A DNA stretch of 11,450 nucleotides from Bacteroidales bacterium 45-6 (GTDB lineage: Bacteria > Bacteroidota > Bacteroidia > Bacteroidales > Dysgonomonadaceae), in the NCBI GenBank assembly GCA_001897035.1, contig MKRS01000284.1:1-11450 (forward strand), read 5' to 3'. Positions 1 through 7,022 of the stretch are shown one piece after another. The notes below the pieces were generated by a model, which saw only the letters and a list, made by a program, of their open reading frames with translations, was not told the origin of the DNA and did no database searches. Position 1 is the stretch's first letter, and every line of letters begins with the position of its first letter. Made by a program: the position numbers and the translations under genes.

Positions 1-23
1 ACCTGCGCTTCGGCGAACGTTGT

Positions 24-39
24 TTGGCATATTGGCACA
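24..39. repeat. Two units of an 8-nt degenerate repeat (TTGGCATA, TTGGCACA)
   Basis: Two adjacent 8-nt units, TTGGCATA and TTGGCACA, lie just beyond the ilvC terminator. TTGGCACA recurs exactly at 2694-2701, next to a TTGGCGTA unit, inside the longer array between the VOC gene and ilvN. The rest of positions 1-77 shows no gene start. One frame is open from position 3 to a TGA at 93-95 and could be the tail of a neighbouring rightward gene, but its composition changes once the repeat begins, so I do not call a CDS. Confidence 0.45.
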
Positions 40-77
40 TTGATTTGATTTTATCTTTCGGTAAGGGAAATACAAAA

Positions 78-113
78 AAAAACCGTCTTGAATGATGATT
101 CAAGACGGTTTTT
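78..113. terminator. Intrinsic terminator closing the ilv operon (bidirectional)
   Basis: A perfect 15-bp stem (78-92 with 99-113) has a 6-nt loop, TGATGA. The stem core is CCGTCTTGAA, and it is flanked by A's on the left and T's on the right, so either strand would give a hairpin followed by a U-run. It starts 28 bp beyond the ilvC stop codon and is the natural 3' end of the leftward operon. It could also stop a rightward transcript entering from the left edge. Confidence 0.92.
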
Positions 114-141
114 GATTTATAGAGGACAGTTGATCAATCCA

Positions 142-1188
142 TTAGTTGTTTTCAGGGCGAAGCTTGCGAACCACTGCGCCTGCTTGCCACATTTCGCTTT
201 CGCGAAGGGCGGCCAATTCTTTTTCCAAGCCATCGCGGTAGTCAGGTTTGGAGTTGGTGTCGATGGAGCGTTGAGCTTCGTTGCCGACAGCCACTTCTGC
301 GTATAGTTTAGCAAAAACGGGTTTGGTGGCGTCGTGGAAAGGCCCCATCCAATCCAACGCACCACGTTGAGCGGTAGTAGAGCAGTTGGCATACATCCAG
401 TCCATTCCCTTTTCAGCGAACAAAGGCATCAGCGATTGGGTCAATTCTTCCACTGTTTCGTTGAAAGCTTCGGATGGAGTGTGTCCGTTTTCACGAAGTA
501 CTTCGTATTGTGCCAACAAAAGTCCTTGAATAGCACCCATCAAAGTACCACGTTCACCTGTCAAGTCGGAATACACTTCGCGTTTGAAAGTGGTTTCGAA
601 CAAATATCCTGATCCTACGCCGATTCCCAAAGCCACCGTGCGGTCGAAAGCCTTGCCAGTCGCATCCTGGAAGATGGCATAGCTGGAATTCAATCCACGC
701 CCTTCGAGGAACATGCGGCGCAAGCTTGTGCCGGAACCTTTGGGGGCAACGAGGATGACGTCGATGTCGGCAGGCGGAACGATGCCTGTGCGTTCTTTGT
801 AAGTGATGCCGAATCCATGGGAGAAATAAAGCGCTTTTCCGGCAGTCAAATAAGGTTTCAGGCGTGGCCAAACCTCGATTTGAGCAGCATCGGAAAGCAA
901 GTATTGGATGATGGTTGCGCGTTCGGCAGCCTCTTCAATGTCAAACAATGTTTCTCCGGGAACCCATCCGTCGGCAACAGCCTTTTCCCAAGTTTTTCCA
1001 CCTTTGCGTTGGCCAACGATCACGTTGAAGCCGTTGTCGCGCAGGTTGAGGGATTGTCCTGGTCCTTGCACGCCGTAGCCTATAACGGCGATGGTTTCAT
1101 TTTTCAATACTTCTCTTGCTTTTTCCAATGGAAATTCTTCACGGGTAACCACATTTTCGGTTACTCCTCCAAAATTCATTTCAGCCAT
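142..1188 (-). CDS. ilvC: Ketol-acid reductoisomerase (KARI, EC 1.1.1.86)
   Basis: This cytosolic enzyme isomerises and reduces 2-acetolactate (Val/Leu branch) or 2-aceto-2-hydroxybutyrate (Ile branch) to the dihydroxy acid, using NAD(P)H and Mg2+. The protein has 348 residues, the short form rather than the about 490-residue E. coli form. The Rossmann glycine motif GYGVQG is at 37-42 and the probable cofactor-specificity loop (VGQRKGGKTW) at 58-67. H124 sits in SHGF, and APKGSG is at 148-153. Expected metal and substrate ligands are D208 and E212 (SDLTGER), E244 and E248 (ETVEE) and S270 (CSTT). The GPGQ after the glycine motif and the C-terminal KLRPEN resemble fungal Ilv5 as I remember it, more than the usual bacterial GSQGHAHA form. 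It is the last gene of the operon, 64 nt after the thioesterase and just before a strong terminator. The ATG is preceded by an A-rich stretch without a Shine-Dalgarno sequence. Confidence 0.97.
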   Translation of the reverse strand: MAEMNFGGVTENVVTREEFPLEKAREVLKNETIAVIGYGVQGPGQSLNLRDNGFNVIVGQRKGGKTWEKAVADGWVPGETLFDIEEAAERATIIQYLLSDAAQIEVWPRLKPYLTAGKALYFSHGFGITYKERTGIVPPADIDVILVAPKGSGTSLRRMFLEGRGLNSSYAIFQDATGKAFDRTVALGIGVGSGYLFETTFKREVYSDLTGERGTLMGAIQGLLLAQYEVLRENGHTPSEAFNETVEELTQSLMPLFAEKGMDWMYANCSTTAQRGALDWMGPFHDATKPVFAKLYAEVAVGNEAQRSIDTNSKPDYRDGLEKELAALRESEMWQAGAVVRKLRPENN

Positions 1189-1252
1189 TTTCTTTTTTTT
1201 GTTTGGTTATAAATTATTAAAATGATTTTTTGTTTGTTGTGGGCGTAAGGCT

Positions 1253-2002
1253 TTAATTGCTTGACGGCTTGCTCCATTCCACTTTTGCCAGACAGATAGT
1301 CCTGTCGCCGTTTTTCATGGCCAGCGTAAACGAGTCGGGCTCGTTTTCCGTTTCCAGAATTTGCAACTTTTCGCTGTAATGTCCCTCAAAAAGGTAGTTG
1401 ATGTGGAAATGCCGGATTTCCTTGTCGTGGTACATTTCGATAGGAAACACATCTACAAAATGCTCGATATACTTCAGGCTATTCAAATGCTTGTTGATGT
1501 CGATGTCGCTGTATTGCACCGTGAATCCGCCTGCCAACTTGCTGTCGCCTTTGGGCTGCGCAATTTTGGAGATGGCTTCGAGCGGACATTCCTTTTGTAG
1601 TACATATTCGTTCAAGCCTTTCATCTCCAGTATGCTAATTGGTTTTCGGGTCTCCACATCCAAGGCTGCCCACAGTGAACGGGCATATCCGACCTCCTTT
1701 CCGTCTTGATCTTGGATGGAAAAGCATCTTTCCGTAAAAAGTTTATTGATGTCTGTCACCCAGGTGTTTACAGTTATTTGTGTTTCGTTGGTCGGGTATT
1801 CACGGAGTTGGATGTGCATCCGGCTAAGGACCCATGTTTTTCCCTTTTCCGTCATGGCCGAATATCCAAATCCACGCTCTTCTGCGTGTTTGGAGGCTGC
1901 TTGCAGCAAAAATCCGCCAATCATGGGCAAAGTGGCCTTTCCCCGGAAGTCACTTAAATAAGCATCCACTGTGAATGTATATGAACCAACCGTATTTAGC
2001 AT
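1253..2002 (-). CDS. Acyl-[acyl-carrier-protein] thioesterase (FatA/FatB-like, double hotdog)
   Basis: The family hydrolyses the thioester of acyl-ACP, releasing free fatty acid from type II fatty acid synthesis. The 249-residue protein looks full length, with two hotdog halves. Around residues 58-112 are WVLSRMHIQL and the GYARSLWAALDVETRKP segment typical of the family. The second half carries YSDIDINKHLNSLKYIE (164-180), equivalent to the plant FatA/B catalytic DxNxHxN motif, with D168, N170 and H172 as likely active-site residues. From memory it is close to the Bacteroides thetaiotaomicron enzyme found in that organism's ilv operon. Here it lies between ilvN (72 nt upstream) and ilvC (64 nt downstream). 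The in-operon position suggests co-regulation with branched-chain keto-acid supply, possibly linked to iso/anteiso fatty acids. That link is inference, as is any substrate preference. Confidence 0.9.
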   Translation of the reverse strand: MLNTVGSYTFTVDAYLSDFRGKATLPMIGGFLLQAASKHAEERGFGYSAMTEKGKTWVLSRMHIQLREYPTNETQITVNTWVTDINKLFTERCFSIQDQDGKEVGYARSLWAALDVETRKPISILEMKGLNEYVLQKECPLEAISKIAQPKGDSKLAGGFTVQYSDIDINKHLNSLKYIEHFVDVFPIEMYHDKEIRHFHINYLFEGHYSEKLQILETENEPDSFTLAMKNGDRTICLAKVEWSKPSSN

Positions 2003-2074
2003 TTTATTTAGTCATAATGCAATAGCTCTCGAAAAAGCTTGACAAAGATAATCAAAAGATACCCAAAATAGGTA

Positions 2075-2617
2075 TTATTTCTGCTTTTTATCCAATTTTT
2101 GCAGCATATCGCTCAATCGTTCCGTTTTGGATTTGGTGATGGCAACGCGTCCCGAACGGATGAATTGCAGGACTCCGATCAGTCCGCTCAATTCCTTGAA
2201 CAGGCTTTGTGTTTCGGCATAATGTCCAGTCTTTTGAATCACCACATAAGTTTCGGTAATGTCCAGGATCTGCGCGTTGTATTTCCGGATAAGCTCTTCC
2301 ACCGAGGGAATGCGCAGGAATTCGGATGTTGCCAACTTGTAGAGGGCTATTTCCTGGTGAACCAATTCGTCGTCGGTGTTGAAATAGGCTTTCAGGATGT
2401 CCACTTTCTTGTCGATTTGCTTCACCACTTTTTCTATTTCTTCTTCCGTGCTGAAGGTGGTCACCGTGAATTTATGGATTCCTTCCAAGGCTGAAGGGGA
2501 AACCGAAAGGGTTTCGATATTTAATTGTCTCCGGGTGAAAACACTTGTCACCTGGCTCAGCAAGCCGGCGGTGTTTTCCGAAAAAATGGTTACGGTAAAT
2601 AATGTTTTATTTTCCAT
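2075..2617 (-). CDS. ilvN: Acetolactate synthase small (regulatory) subunit
   Basis: The regulatory subunit of AHAS (EC 2.2.1.6) activates IlvB and confers feedback inhibition by valine. I chose the ATG at 2617, giving 180 residues beginning MENKTLFTVTIFSEN. An upstream in-frame TTG at 2626 would add only MKY and is less likely. The N-terminal ACT domain spans about residues 3-75. It keeps the effector-pocket residues known from E. coli IlvH (N11, G14, N29) as N15, G18 and N33 in NTAGLLSQV and NIETL. The C-terminal AHAS regulatory domain (about 85-165) contains LQFIRSGRVAITK. Valine feedback is therefore expected. Unusually, it does not directly follow ilvB: a VOC gene and an 8-nt repeat tract lie between them. 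Confidence 0.95.
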   Translation of the reverse strand: MENKTLFTVTIFSENTAGLLSQVTSVFTRRQLNIETLSVSPSALEGIHKFTVTTFSTEEEIEKVVKQIDKKVDILKAYFNTDDELVHQEIALYKLATSEFLRIPSVEELIRKYNAQILDITETYVVIQKTGHYAETQSLFKELSGLIGVLQFIRSGRVAITKSKTERLSDMLQKLDKKQK

Positions 2618-2633
2618 GTATTTCAAATATTTG

Positions 2634-2709
2634 TTTACCTATTAGTAAATTTGCAAATCAGCTTATCCAATGATTAGATCATCTATTGGCGTATTGGCAC
2701 ATTCACTTA
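2634..2709. repeat. Degenerate 8-nt-phased repeat tract between the VOC gene and ilvN
   Basis: On the plus strand the tract reads in 8-nt steps: TTTACCTA, TTAGTAAA, TTTGCAAA, TCAGCTTA, TCCAATGA, TTAGATCA, a half unit TCTA, then TTGGCGTA, TTGGCACA, TTCACTTA. The shared pattern is roughly TTnGCnnA, with the initial T and final A best kept. It occupies most of the intergenic space, and its last unit overlaps the VOC stop codon (2707-2709). Two units recur at 24-39. The period is visible in the sequence; function is unknown. On the mRNA it would be an A/U-rich spacer without an obvious stable hairpin. Confidence 0.5.
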
Positions 2710-3102
2710 TTTTGATTCGTATAATTCTAAGGGCAAGTCGTCGGGATCACTAAAAAAGACGAAGTGTTTGCCGGTGATCTCATCTACGCGTATGGGTTCT
2801 GTTTTCACTCCGTTTGCGTGTAACTCGGCGACAGCCTTTTCGATGTCGTTTGTCGAGAAAGCGAGGTGGCGAAGGCCGCAGGCTTCGGGCCAGCTTTGCC
2901 TTTTCGGAGGGTTTTCGAACGAAAAGAGTTCGATTTGCCCTCCGTTTTCACCTATTTGCAAATCCAATTTATAGGATTTTCTCGCTTCGCGGTACGTTTC
3001 TGCAATCACCTTCAACCCGAGTTTGTTGACATAAAAATCTTTCGATTTTTCGTAATCCGAGCAGATAATTGCCGCATGATGTATCCGTTGAAGGCTATTC
3101 AT
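2707..3102 (-). CDS. VOC-superfamily metalloprotein, YaeR/SMU1112c (glyoxalase I-like) group
   Basis: This is a small single-module pair of beta-alpha-beta-beta-beta vicinal oxygen chelate units, 131 residues, full length. Visible signatures are IHHAAIICSDYEKSKDFY at the N terminus, YREARKSYKLDL (37-48), IELFSF (57-62), CGLRHLAFS (75-83) and DPDDLPLELYE (119-129). They match my memory of E. coli YaeR closely. Likely metal ligands are H8 or H9, E58, H79 and E126. The substrate of this subfamily is not settled, so I do not call it lactoylglutathione lyase. Its ATG lies inside the end of ilvB with an 8-nt overlap (3095-3102), indicating translational coupling and operon membership. The stop is followed by a repeat tract and then ilvN. 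Detoxification or proofreading of a reactive keto compound of the pathway is only a guess. Confidence 0.85.
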   Translation of the reverse strand: MNSLQRIHHAAIICSDYEKSKDFYVNKLGLKVIAETYREARKSYKLDLQIGENGGQIELFSFENPPKRQSWPEACGLRHLAFSTNDIEKAVAELHANGVKTEPIRVDEITGKHFVFFSDPDDLPLELYESK

Positions 3103-4795
3103 TTCCGAGCAAGATATTGGTTACGCATGTCCCTGCCGGCATCATGGGATAAACCATTCCTTTGGTTTCCACTTGCACGTCGAGCAAGTAAGCACCGTCG
3201 TGGTTCAGCATGTCGGCAATGGCTTCGTCCAATTCTTCACGGGTTTCCACTTTCCTTGCCGGAATGTTGTAGGCGTTGGATATTTTGACGAAATCCGGAT
3301 TTGTCATCACCGTTTCAGAATACCGTTCTTCGAAGAACAATTCTTGCCATTGGCGAACCATGCCCAAGAAGTGGTTGTTGAGAAGGATGATTTTCACATT
3401 CACGCCATATTGCATGATTACGCCCAACTCCTGGATGGTCATTTGGATGCCGCCGTCGCCTACAAAGAGGCAAATCGTGCGGTCGGGCGTGCCGTATTTG
3501 GCTCCGATGGCGGCAGGCAGGCCAAATCCCATCGTGCCCAATCCTCCTGATGTTACCACACTACGGGATTGTGAATATTTAAAATAGCGCACTCCCATCA
3601 TCTGGTGCTGACCAACATCGGTCACTAAAACCGCCTTGTTGTCAGTGGCTTCCGATACTTTGCGGATCACTTCGCCCATTTTCAGCTGTCCAGTAGTTGG
3701 ATAAAGTTCGTGCTTGATCACAGCGTCGTATTCACGTTGGTCGCACGCCCTGAATTCTTGTAGCCACTCTTGGTGGCTGTTTTTCTCGATTTTTTCAGTA
3801 ACGGCAGCCAGTGTCTCTTTCGCATCGCCCAGCACTTTTACATGGGCATACACGTTCTTGTCTATCTCGGCAGGATCGATGTCGAAGTGGATCACTTTGG
3901 CCTGCTTGGCGTAGGTTTTCAGGTCGCCCGTTACGCGATCGTCGAAACGCATCCCGATGGCAATCAGCACATCGCATTCGTTGGTTTTCTTGTTGGGTCC
4001 TAAGTTGCCGTGCATTCCCAGCATTCCCACGTGCAGCGGGTGGTCTGTCGGTACTGCTGACAGTCCCAACACGGTAGATGCGGCCGGAACTCCGGCTTTT
4101 TCCAAGAAAGCAAGCAGTTCTTTTTCAGCTCCTCCCAAAATCACACCCTGGCCTACCAGCGCATAAGGCTTTTTGGCTTGGTTGATTAATTTGGCAGCTT
4201 CTTCAATTGCCGAAATATTCACTTCGGGAATAGGTTGGTAGCTTCTGATGAATGATGCCTTTTTGTATTCGTAATTTGCAACTTTCCCAAATTGTGCATC
4301 TTTCGTAATATCTAACAACACAGGTCCTGGACGGCCAGATGCCGCAATGTAAAATGCCCTCGCCACAGCCCATGCAATGTCCTGCGGCCGTCTGATTTGA
4401 TAGGCCCATTTGGTCACCGGTTGTGATATGCCTACCACGTCGGCTTCCTGAAAGGCATCGCTTCCAAGGAGAGAGGATGCCACTTGGCCCGAAATCACGA
4501 TCATGGGTGTGCTGTCGATCATCGCATCTGCTATTCCCGTAATCGTATTGGTTGCGCCCGGTCCCGAAGTCACCAAGGCCACACCCACCTTGCCGGATGT
4601 TCTTGCATATCCTTCGGCTGCATGGGTTGCTCCTTGTTCGTGGCGTACTAAGATGTGGTTTATTTTATTTCGATAGTCGTATAAACAGTCAAAAACGGGC
4701 ATGATGGCACCACCTGGATACCCGAAAATCGTGTCAACTCCTTCACTTAACAATGAAAGAATTAAGGCTTCACTTCCTGTAATCTCTTTTGACAT
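3095..4795 (-). CDS. ilvB: Acetolactate synthase large (catalytic) subunit
   Basis: This ThDP- and FAD-dependent enzyme condenses two pyruvates to 2-acetolactate, or pyruvate and 2-oxobutyrate to 2-aceto-2-hydroxybutyrate, committing carbon to Val/Leu/Ile. At 566 residues it has the usual length and three-domain layout. The N-terminal pyrimidine-binding domain carries GYPGGAIMP (25-33) and catalytic E53 in RHEQGA. The central FAD/NAD-like domain spans about 190-340 and includes GMRFDDRVTG (281-290). The C-terminal PP domain has the ThDP/Mg motif beginning GDG at 446-448 and ending NN at 473-474. The C-terminal MVYPMMPAG is typical of biosynthetic AHAS. It starts 68 nt after ilvD and overlaps the downstream VOC gene by 8 nt. 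The regulatory partner IlvN is encoded one gene further on. Confidence 0.97.
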   Translation of the reverse strand: MSKEITGSEALILSLLSEGVDTIFGYPGGAIMPVFDCLYDYRNKINHILVRHEQGATHAAEGYARTSGKVGVALVTSGPGATNTITGIADAMIDSTPMIVISGQVASSLLGSDAFQEADVVGISQPVTKWAYQIRRPQDIAWAVARAFYIAASGRPGPVLLDITKDAQFGKVANYEYKKASFIRSYQPIPEVNISAIEEAAKLINQAKKPYALVGQGVILGGAEKELLAFLEKAGVPAASTVLGLSAVPTDHPLHVGMLGMHGNLGPNKKTNECDVLIAIGMRFDDRVTGDLKTYAKQAKVIHFDIDPAEIDKNVYAHVKVLGDAKETLAAVTEKIEKNSHQEWLQEFRACDQREYDAVIKHELYPTTGQLKMGEVIRKVSEATDNKAVLVTDVGQHQMMGVRYFKYSQSRSVVTSGGLGTMGFGLPAAIGAKYGTPDRTICLFVGDGGIQMTIQELGVIMQYGVNVKIILLNNHFLGMVRQWQELFFEERYSETVMTNPDFVKISNAYNIPARKVETREELDEAIADMLNHDGAYLLDVQVETKGMVYPMMPAGTCVTNILLGNE

Positions 4796-4863
4796 ATAGG
4801 TGTTGTTTTTTTTATATAAATAGTTTGGCTAATAATTCTTTAGCTTTTTTAGAATTAGGTCTG

Positions 4864-6687
4864 TTAATCGATCAGTCTCACGCCACCGAGGTCGGCTGAG
4901 CTCACCATGCTGGCATAAGCTTTCAGGGCTTTTGATACGTTTCGTTCTCGATTTGGTTTGAAAGCAAGGTTTCCCTTTGCGATTTCTTCTTGGCGGCGTT
5001 TTTCCAATTCTTCATCGCTTATCCTGAGCTGGATAGAACGATTTGGAATGTCGATGTCTATGATGTCTCCATCTTTAATCAATCCGATGGCACCTCCTGA
5101 AGCGGCTTCCGGCGAAACGTGCCCGATGGATAATCCCGAAGTTCCTCCCGAAAAACGTCCGTCAGTGATGAGGGCGCATTCTTTTCCAAGATGTTTCGAT
5201 TTGATGTAGGATGTGGGGTAGAGCATTTCCTGCATTCCTGGTCCTCCTTTAGGTCCTTCGTAGATAATTAGCACTACATCTCCCGCTTTCACTTCGTCTC
5301 TCAAGATCCCTTCACAAGCTGCATCCTGCGAATGGAAAACTTTGGCCGTTCCGCTAAATTTGAAGATGCTTTCGTCCACACCGGCAGTTTTCACAACGCA
5401 ACCGTCCAAGGCGATGTTTCCTTTCAGGATGGCCAATCCTCCATCTTTGGTGTAGGCATGTTCCATATCCCGGATGCAGCCACTGACTCGGTCTTTGTCC
5501 AAGGTGTCGAACTTTTCATTTTGCGAGCCCATCACCAAATTGAAGCGGTTGGCAGGAGCCGAACTGTAGATCCGTTCGGCTTCGGCATCCAAAGCATTTT
5601 CCGTGATGGAATATTTTTCAATGGCTTGTTGCAATGTCAAACCATCTGCCCGATGTACGCTTGTGTCAATCAGCCCCCCTTTTGCCAATTCTCCGAGAAT
5701 CCCCATGATTCCGCCCGCACGGTTTACGTCTTGAATGTGGTATTTTTCGCTGTTCGGGGCAACTTTGCAAAGGCAAGGCGTTTTACGGGAAAGTTCATCA
5801 ATATCTGCCATCTTGAAATCGACTTCTGCCTCGTGAGCGATAGCCAGCAAGTGGAGAATCGTGTTTGTGGAGCCTCCCATGGCGATATCCAACCTCATGG
5901 CATTGAGAAAAGCTGTTTTGGAAGCAATGGACCGAGGTAGGACGGTGTCGTCTCCGTCGCGGTAGTATTTGTATGCGTTTTCTACGATGATTTTTGCCGC
6001 ATCCTTGAACAGTTGGAGGCGGTTGGCATGGGTTGCAACAATTGTTCCGTTTCCGGGCAAACCCAAACCTATGGCTTCATTCAAACAATTCATGGAGTTT
6101 GCGGTAAACATACCCGAGCAAGAACCACATGTTGGGCATGCTGCTCTTTCAATGGCGTTCACTTCTTTGTCCGAAATGGTTGAATCGGCAGATTTTATCA
6201 TCGCATCCACCAAGTCGAGCTGCTTTTCGCCAAGCTTTCCGGCTTCCATCGGGCCTCCCGAAACAAAAATGGCTGGAATATTTAGGCGCATGGCTGCAAT
6301 CAGCATTCCCGGAGTGATTTTGTCACAATTGCTGATGCAAATCATCGCATCGGCTTTGTGTGCATTCACCATGTATTCGATGCTGTCGGCGATCAGGTCG
6401 CGTGAGGGTAGGGAGTAAAGCATTCCGTCGTGCCCCATAGCTATCCCGTCGTCGATGGCGATGGTGTTGAATTCGGCGGCAAAGCAGCCTAATTTTTCAA
6501 TCTCACCCTTCACCATCTGTCCCACTTCGTGCAGGTGCACATGCCCCGGGACAAATTGCGTAAATGAATTCACGATGGCGATCAGCGGTTTCCCCATTTG
6601 ATCTTCTTTCATGCCATTGGCTTTCCACAAGGCTCTGGCTCCAGCCATTCTGCGACCTTTTGTGGTGGTCAAACTCCTTAATTCCAT
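4864..6687 (-). CDS. ilvD: Dihydroxy-acid dehydratase
   Basis: This iron-sulfur dehydratase (EC 4.2.1.9) converts 2,3-dihydroxy-isovalerate or -methylvalerate to the keto acid, the step after KARI. The 607-residue protein aligns end to end with the long E. coli-type enzyme as I recall it. Cluster-region cysteines are C121 in NCDKITPGM and C184, C187 and C190 in [10 protein letters not shown]. The early segment [14 protein letters not shown] lacks the extra cysteine found in oxygen-stable [2Fe-2S] relatives, which suggests an oxygen-labile [4Fe-4S] enzyme. Other conserved stretches are [18 protein letters not shown] (271-288), [13 protein letters not shown] (477-489) and [20 protein letters not shown] (508-527). 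It is the first structural gene of the operon. The ATG lies about 33 nt after the leader terminator's T-run, so expression depends directly on the attenuator. Confidence 0.97.
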   Translation of the reverse strand: MELRSLTTTKGRRMAGARALWKANGMKEDQMGKPLIAIVNSFTQFVPGHVHLHEVGQMVKGEIEKLGCFAAEFNTIAIDDGIAMGHDGMLYSLPSRDLIADSIEYMVNAHKADAMICISNCDKITPGMLIAAMRLNIPAIFVSGGPMEAGKLGEKQLDLVDAMIKSADSTISDKEVNAIERAACPTCGSCSGMFTANSMNCLNEAIGLGLPGNGTIVATHANRLQLFKDAAKIIVENAYKYYRDGDDTVLPRSIASKTAFLNAMRLDIAMGGSTNTILHLLAIAHEAEVDFKMADIDELSRKTPCLCKVAPNSEKYHIQDVNRAGGIMGILGELAKGGLIDTSVHRADGLTLQQAIEKYSITENALDAEAERIYSSAPANRFNLVMGSQNEKFDTLDKDRVSGCIRDMEHAYTKDGGLAILKGNIALDGCVVKTAGVDESIFKFSGTAKVFHSQDAACEGILRDEVKAGDVVLIIYEGPKGGPGMQEMLYPTSYIKSKHLGKECALITDGRFSGGTSGLSIGHVSPEAASGGAIGLIKDGDIIDIDIPNRSIQLRISDEELEKRRQEEIAKGNLAFKPNRERNVSKALKAYASMVSSADLGGVRLID

Positions 6688-6719
6688 TTCTATTTTTAAA
6701 GTTTTCTTGTTTTGGACAT

Positions 6720-6751
6720 AAAAAAAGCCTTTCTCTTTGTGAGAAAGGCTT
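6720..6751 (-). terminator. Attenuator: intrinsic terminator in the ilv leader
   Basis: In the minus-strand RNA a perfect 11-bp stem, AAGCCUUUCUC with GAGAAAGGCUU (6751-6741 with 6735-6725), has a 5-nt loop ACAAA and runs directly into a stretch of U's to about 6720. It lies between the leader peptide stop (6789) and the ilvD start (6687). There is no other gene for it to terminate, so it must act on the ilv transcript itself. Its 5' arm is also complementary to a segment overlapping the leader peptide's stop codon, so it can be disrupted. Confidence 0.92.
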
Positions 6752-6812
6752 ACATATATATTCTACATGGCAATCAGGCACACCTTTCTCACTCGTACTG
6801 ACAGAGGACGAG
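6739..6812 (-). promoter_or_regulatory. Antiterminator and protector hairpins of the ilv attenuator
   Basis: Two alternative pairings precede the terminator in the minus-strand RNA. The antiterminator pairs GUGAGAAAGG (6792-6783, spanning the leader stop codon) with CCUUUCUCAC (6748-6739), 10 perfect bp that consume most of the terminator's 5' arm. A protector hairpin pairs CUCGU (6812-6808, inside the Val/Leu codons) with ACGAG (6796-6792, the last codons) and competes with the antiterminator at its edge. A ribosome stalled on the Leu/Val codons would leave 6783-6792 free and permit antitermination. A ribosome reaching the stop would cover it and permit termination. The complementarity is seen directly; the mechanism follows the classical enterobacterial his/trp/ilv attenuators. 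Confidence 0.85.
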
Positions 6813-6845
6813 GACGACAAGGTTATATACTGAATTGATAGCCAT
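6789..6845 (-). CDS. ilvL: ilv operon leader peptide (18 aa, Leu/Val-rich)
   Basis: An ATG-started, TGA-stopped 18-codon reading frame gives MAINSVYNLVVLVLCQYE. Codons 9-14 are an unbroken Leu-Val-Val-Leu-Val-Leu run (CTT GTC GTC CTC GTC CTC). With I3 and V6, eight of 18 residues are branched-chain amino acids. It starts about 20 nt after the predicted transcription start and stops 38 nt before the terminator stem, as an attenuation control peptide should. There is no Shine-Dalgarno sequence; an A-rich stretch precedes the ATG, as at the other genes here. With only one Ile codon, outside the run, sensing should be mainly of Leu- and Val-tRNA charging. The symbol is by analogy with enteric ilvL, not homology. 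Its product is probably not a functional protein. Confidence 0.85.
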   Translation of the reverse strand: MAINSVYNLVVLVLCQYE

Positions 6846-6870
6846 AGCTTTTTTTGTTTTATAGATGGGG

Positions 6871-6900
6871 CAAAGTTATAAATCTTTTTTTTATAAACAA
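6871..6900 (-). promoter_or_regulatory. Bacteroidetes-type promoter of the ilv operon
   Basis: On the minus strand TTG (6900-6898) is followed after 19 nt by TAACTTTG (6878-6871), a full match to the Bacteroidetes sigma-A -7 element TAnnTTTG with a -33 TTG at normal spacing. The spacer is A/T-rich. Transcription should start near 6864-6866, about 20 nt before the leader peptide ATG at 6845. No other full-match promoter with correct spacing was seen further down the operon. Confidence 0.75.
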
Positions 6901-7022
6901 CAGGTACGCCCTCTTTTTTGAATGTAAAATGTAATTTTCTTATACTCGGCCTTTAAAATTGGGGTGATTTTCTGCTTTTTCACATCCGATGCCCGGCGAG
7001 ATGAAAAATGAGGAATCTTACA

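Noticed and set aside
1..95. Possible 3' tail of a rightward gene entering from the left edge (frame from position 3 to TGA at 93-95)
   Set aside because: Only about 30 codons, passing through the 8-nt repeat and into the terminator hairpin. Too little evidence for a CDS.
2050..2080. Small inverted repeat (ATACC/GGTAT) at the ilvN stop codon and a TAnnTTTG-like TATCTTTG at 2043-2050 on the minus strand
   Set aside because: A 5-bp stem is too weak for a terminator. The promoter-like box has no -33 element at proper spacing, so I do not call an internal terminator or promoter before the thioesterase gene.
3173..3550. Long plus-strand reading frames opposite ilvB, ilvD and ilvC (for example 3173-3550, 5332-5940, 817-1212)
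   Set aside because: They lie antisense to strongly conserved enzyme genes, show no family resemblance, and are explained as shadows of the real coding frames.
4833..4857. A 7-bp A/T-only inverted repeat (TAATTCT/AGAATTA) between ilvD and ilvB
   Set aside because: Weak stem with no T-run after it on the minus strand. Probably incidental in an A/T-rich operon spacer.
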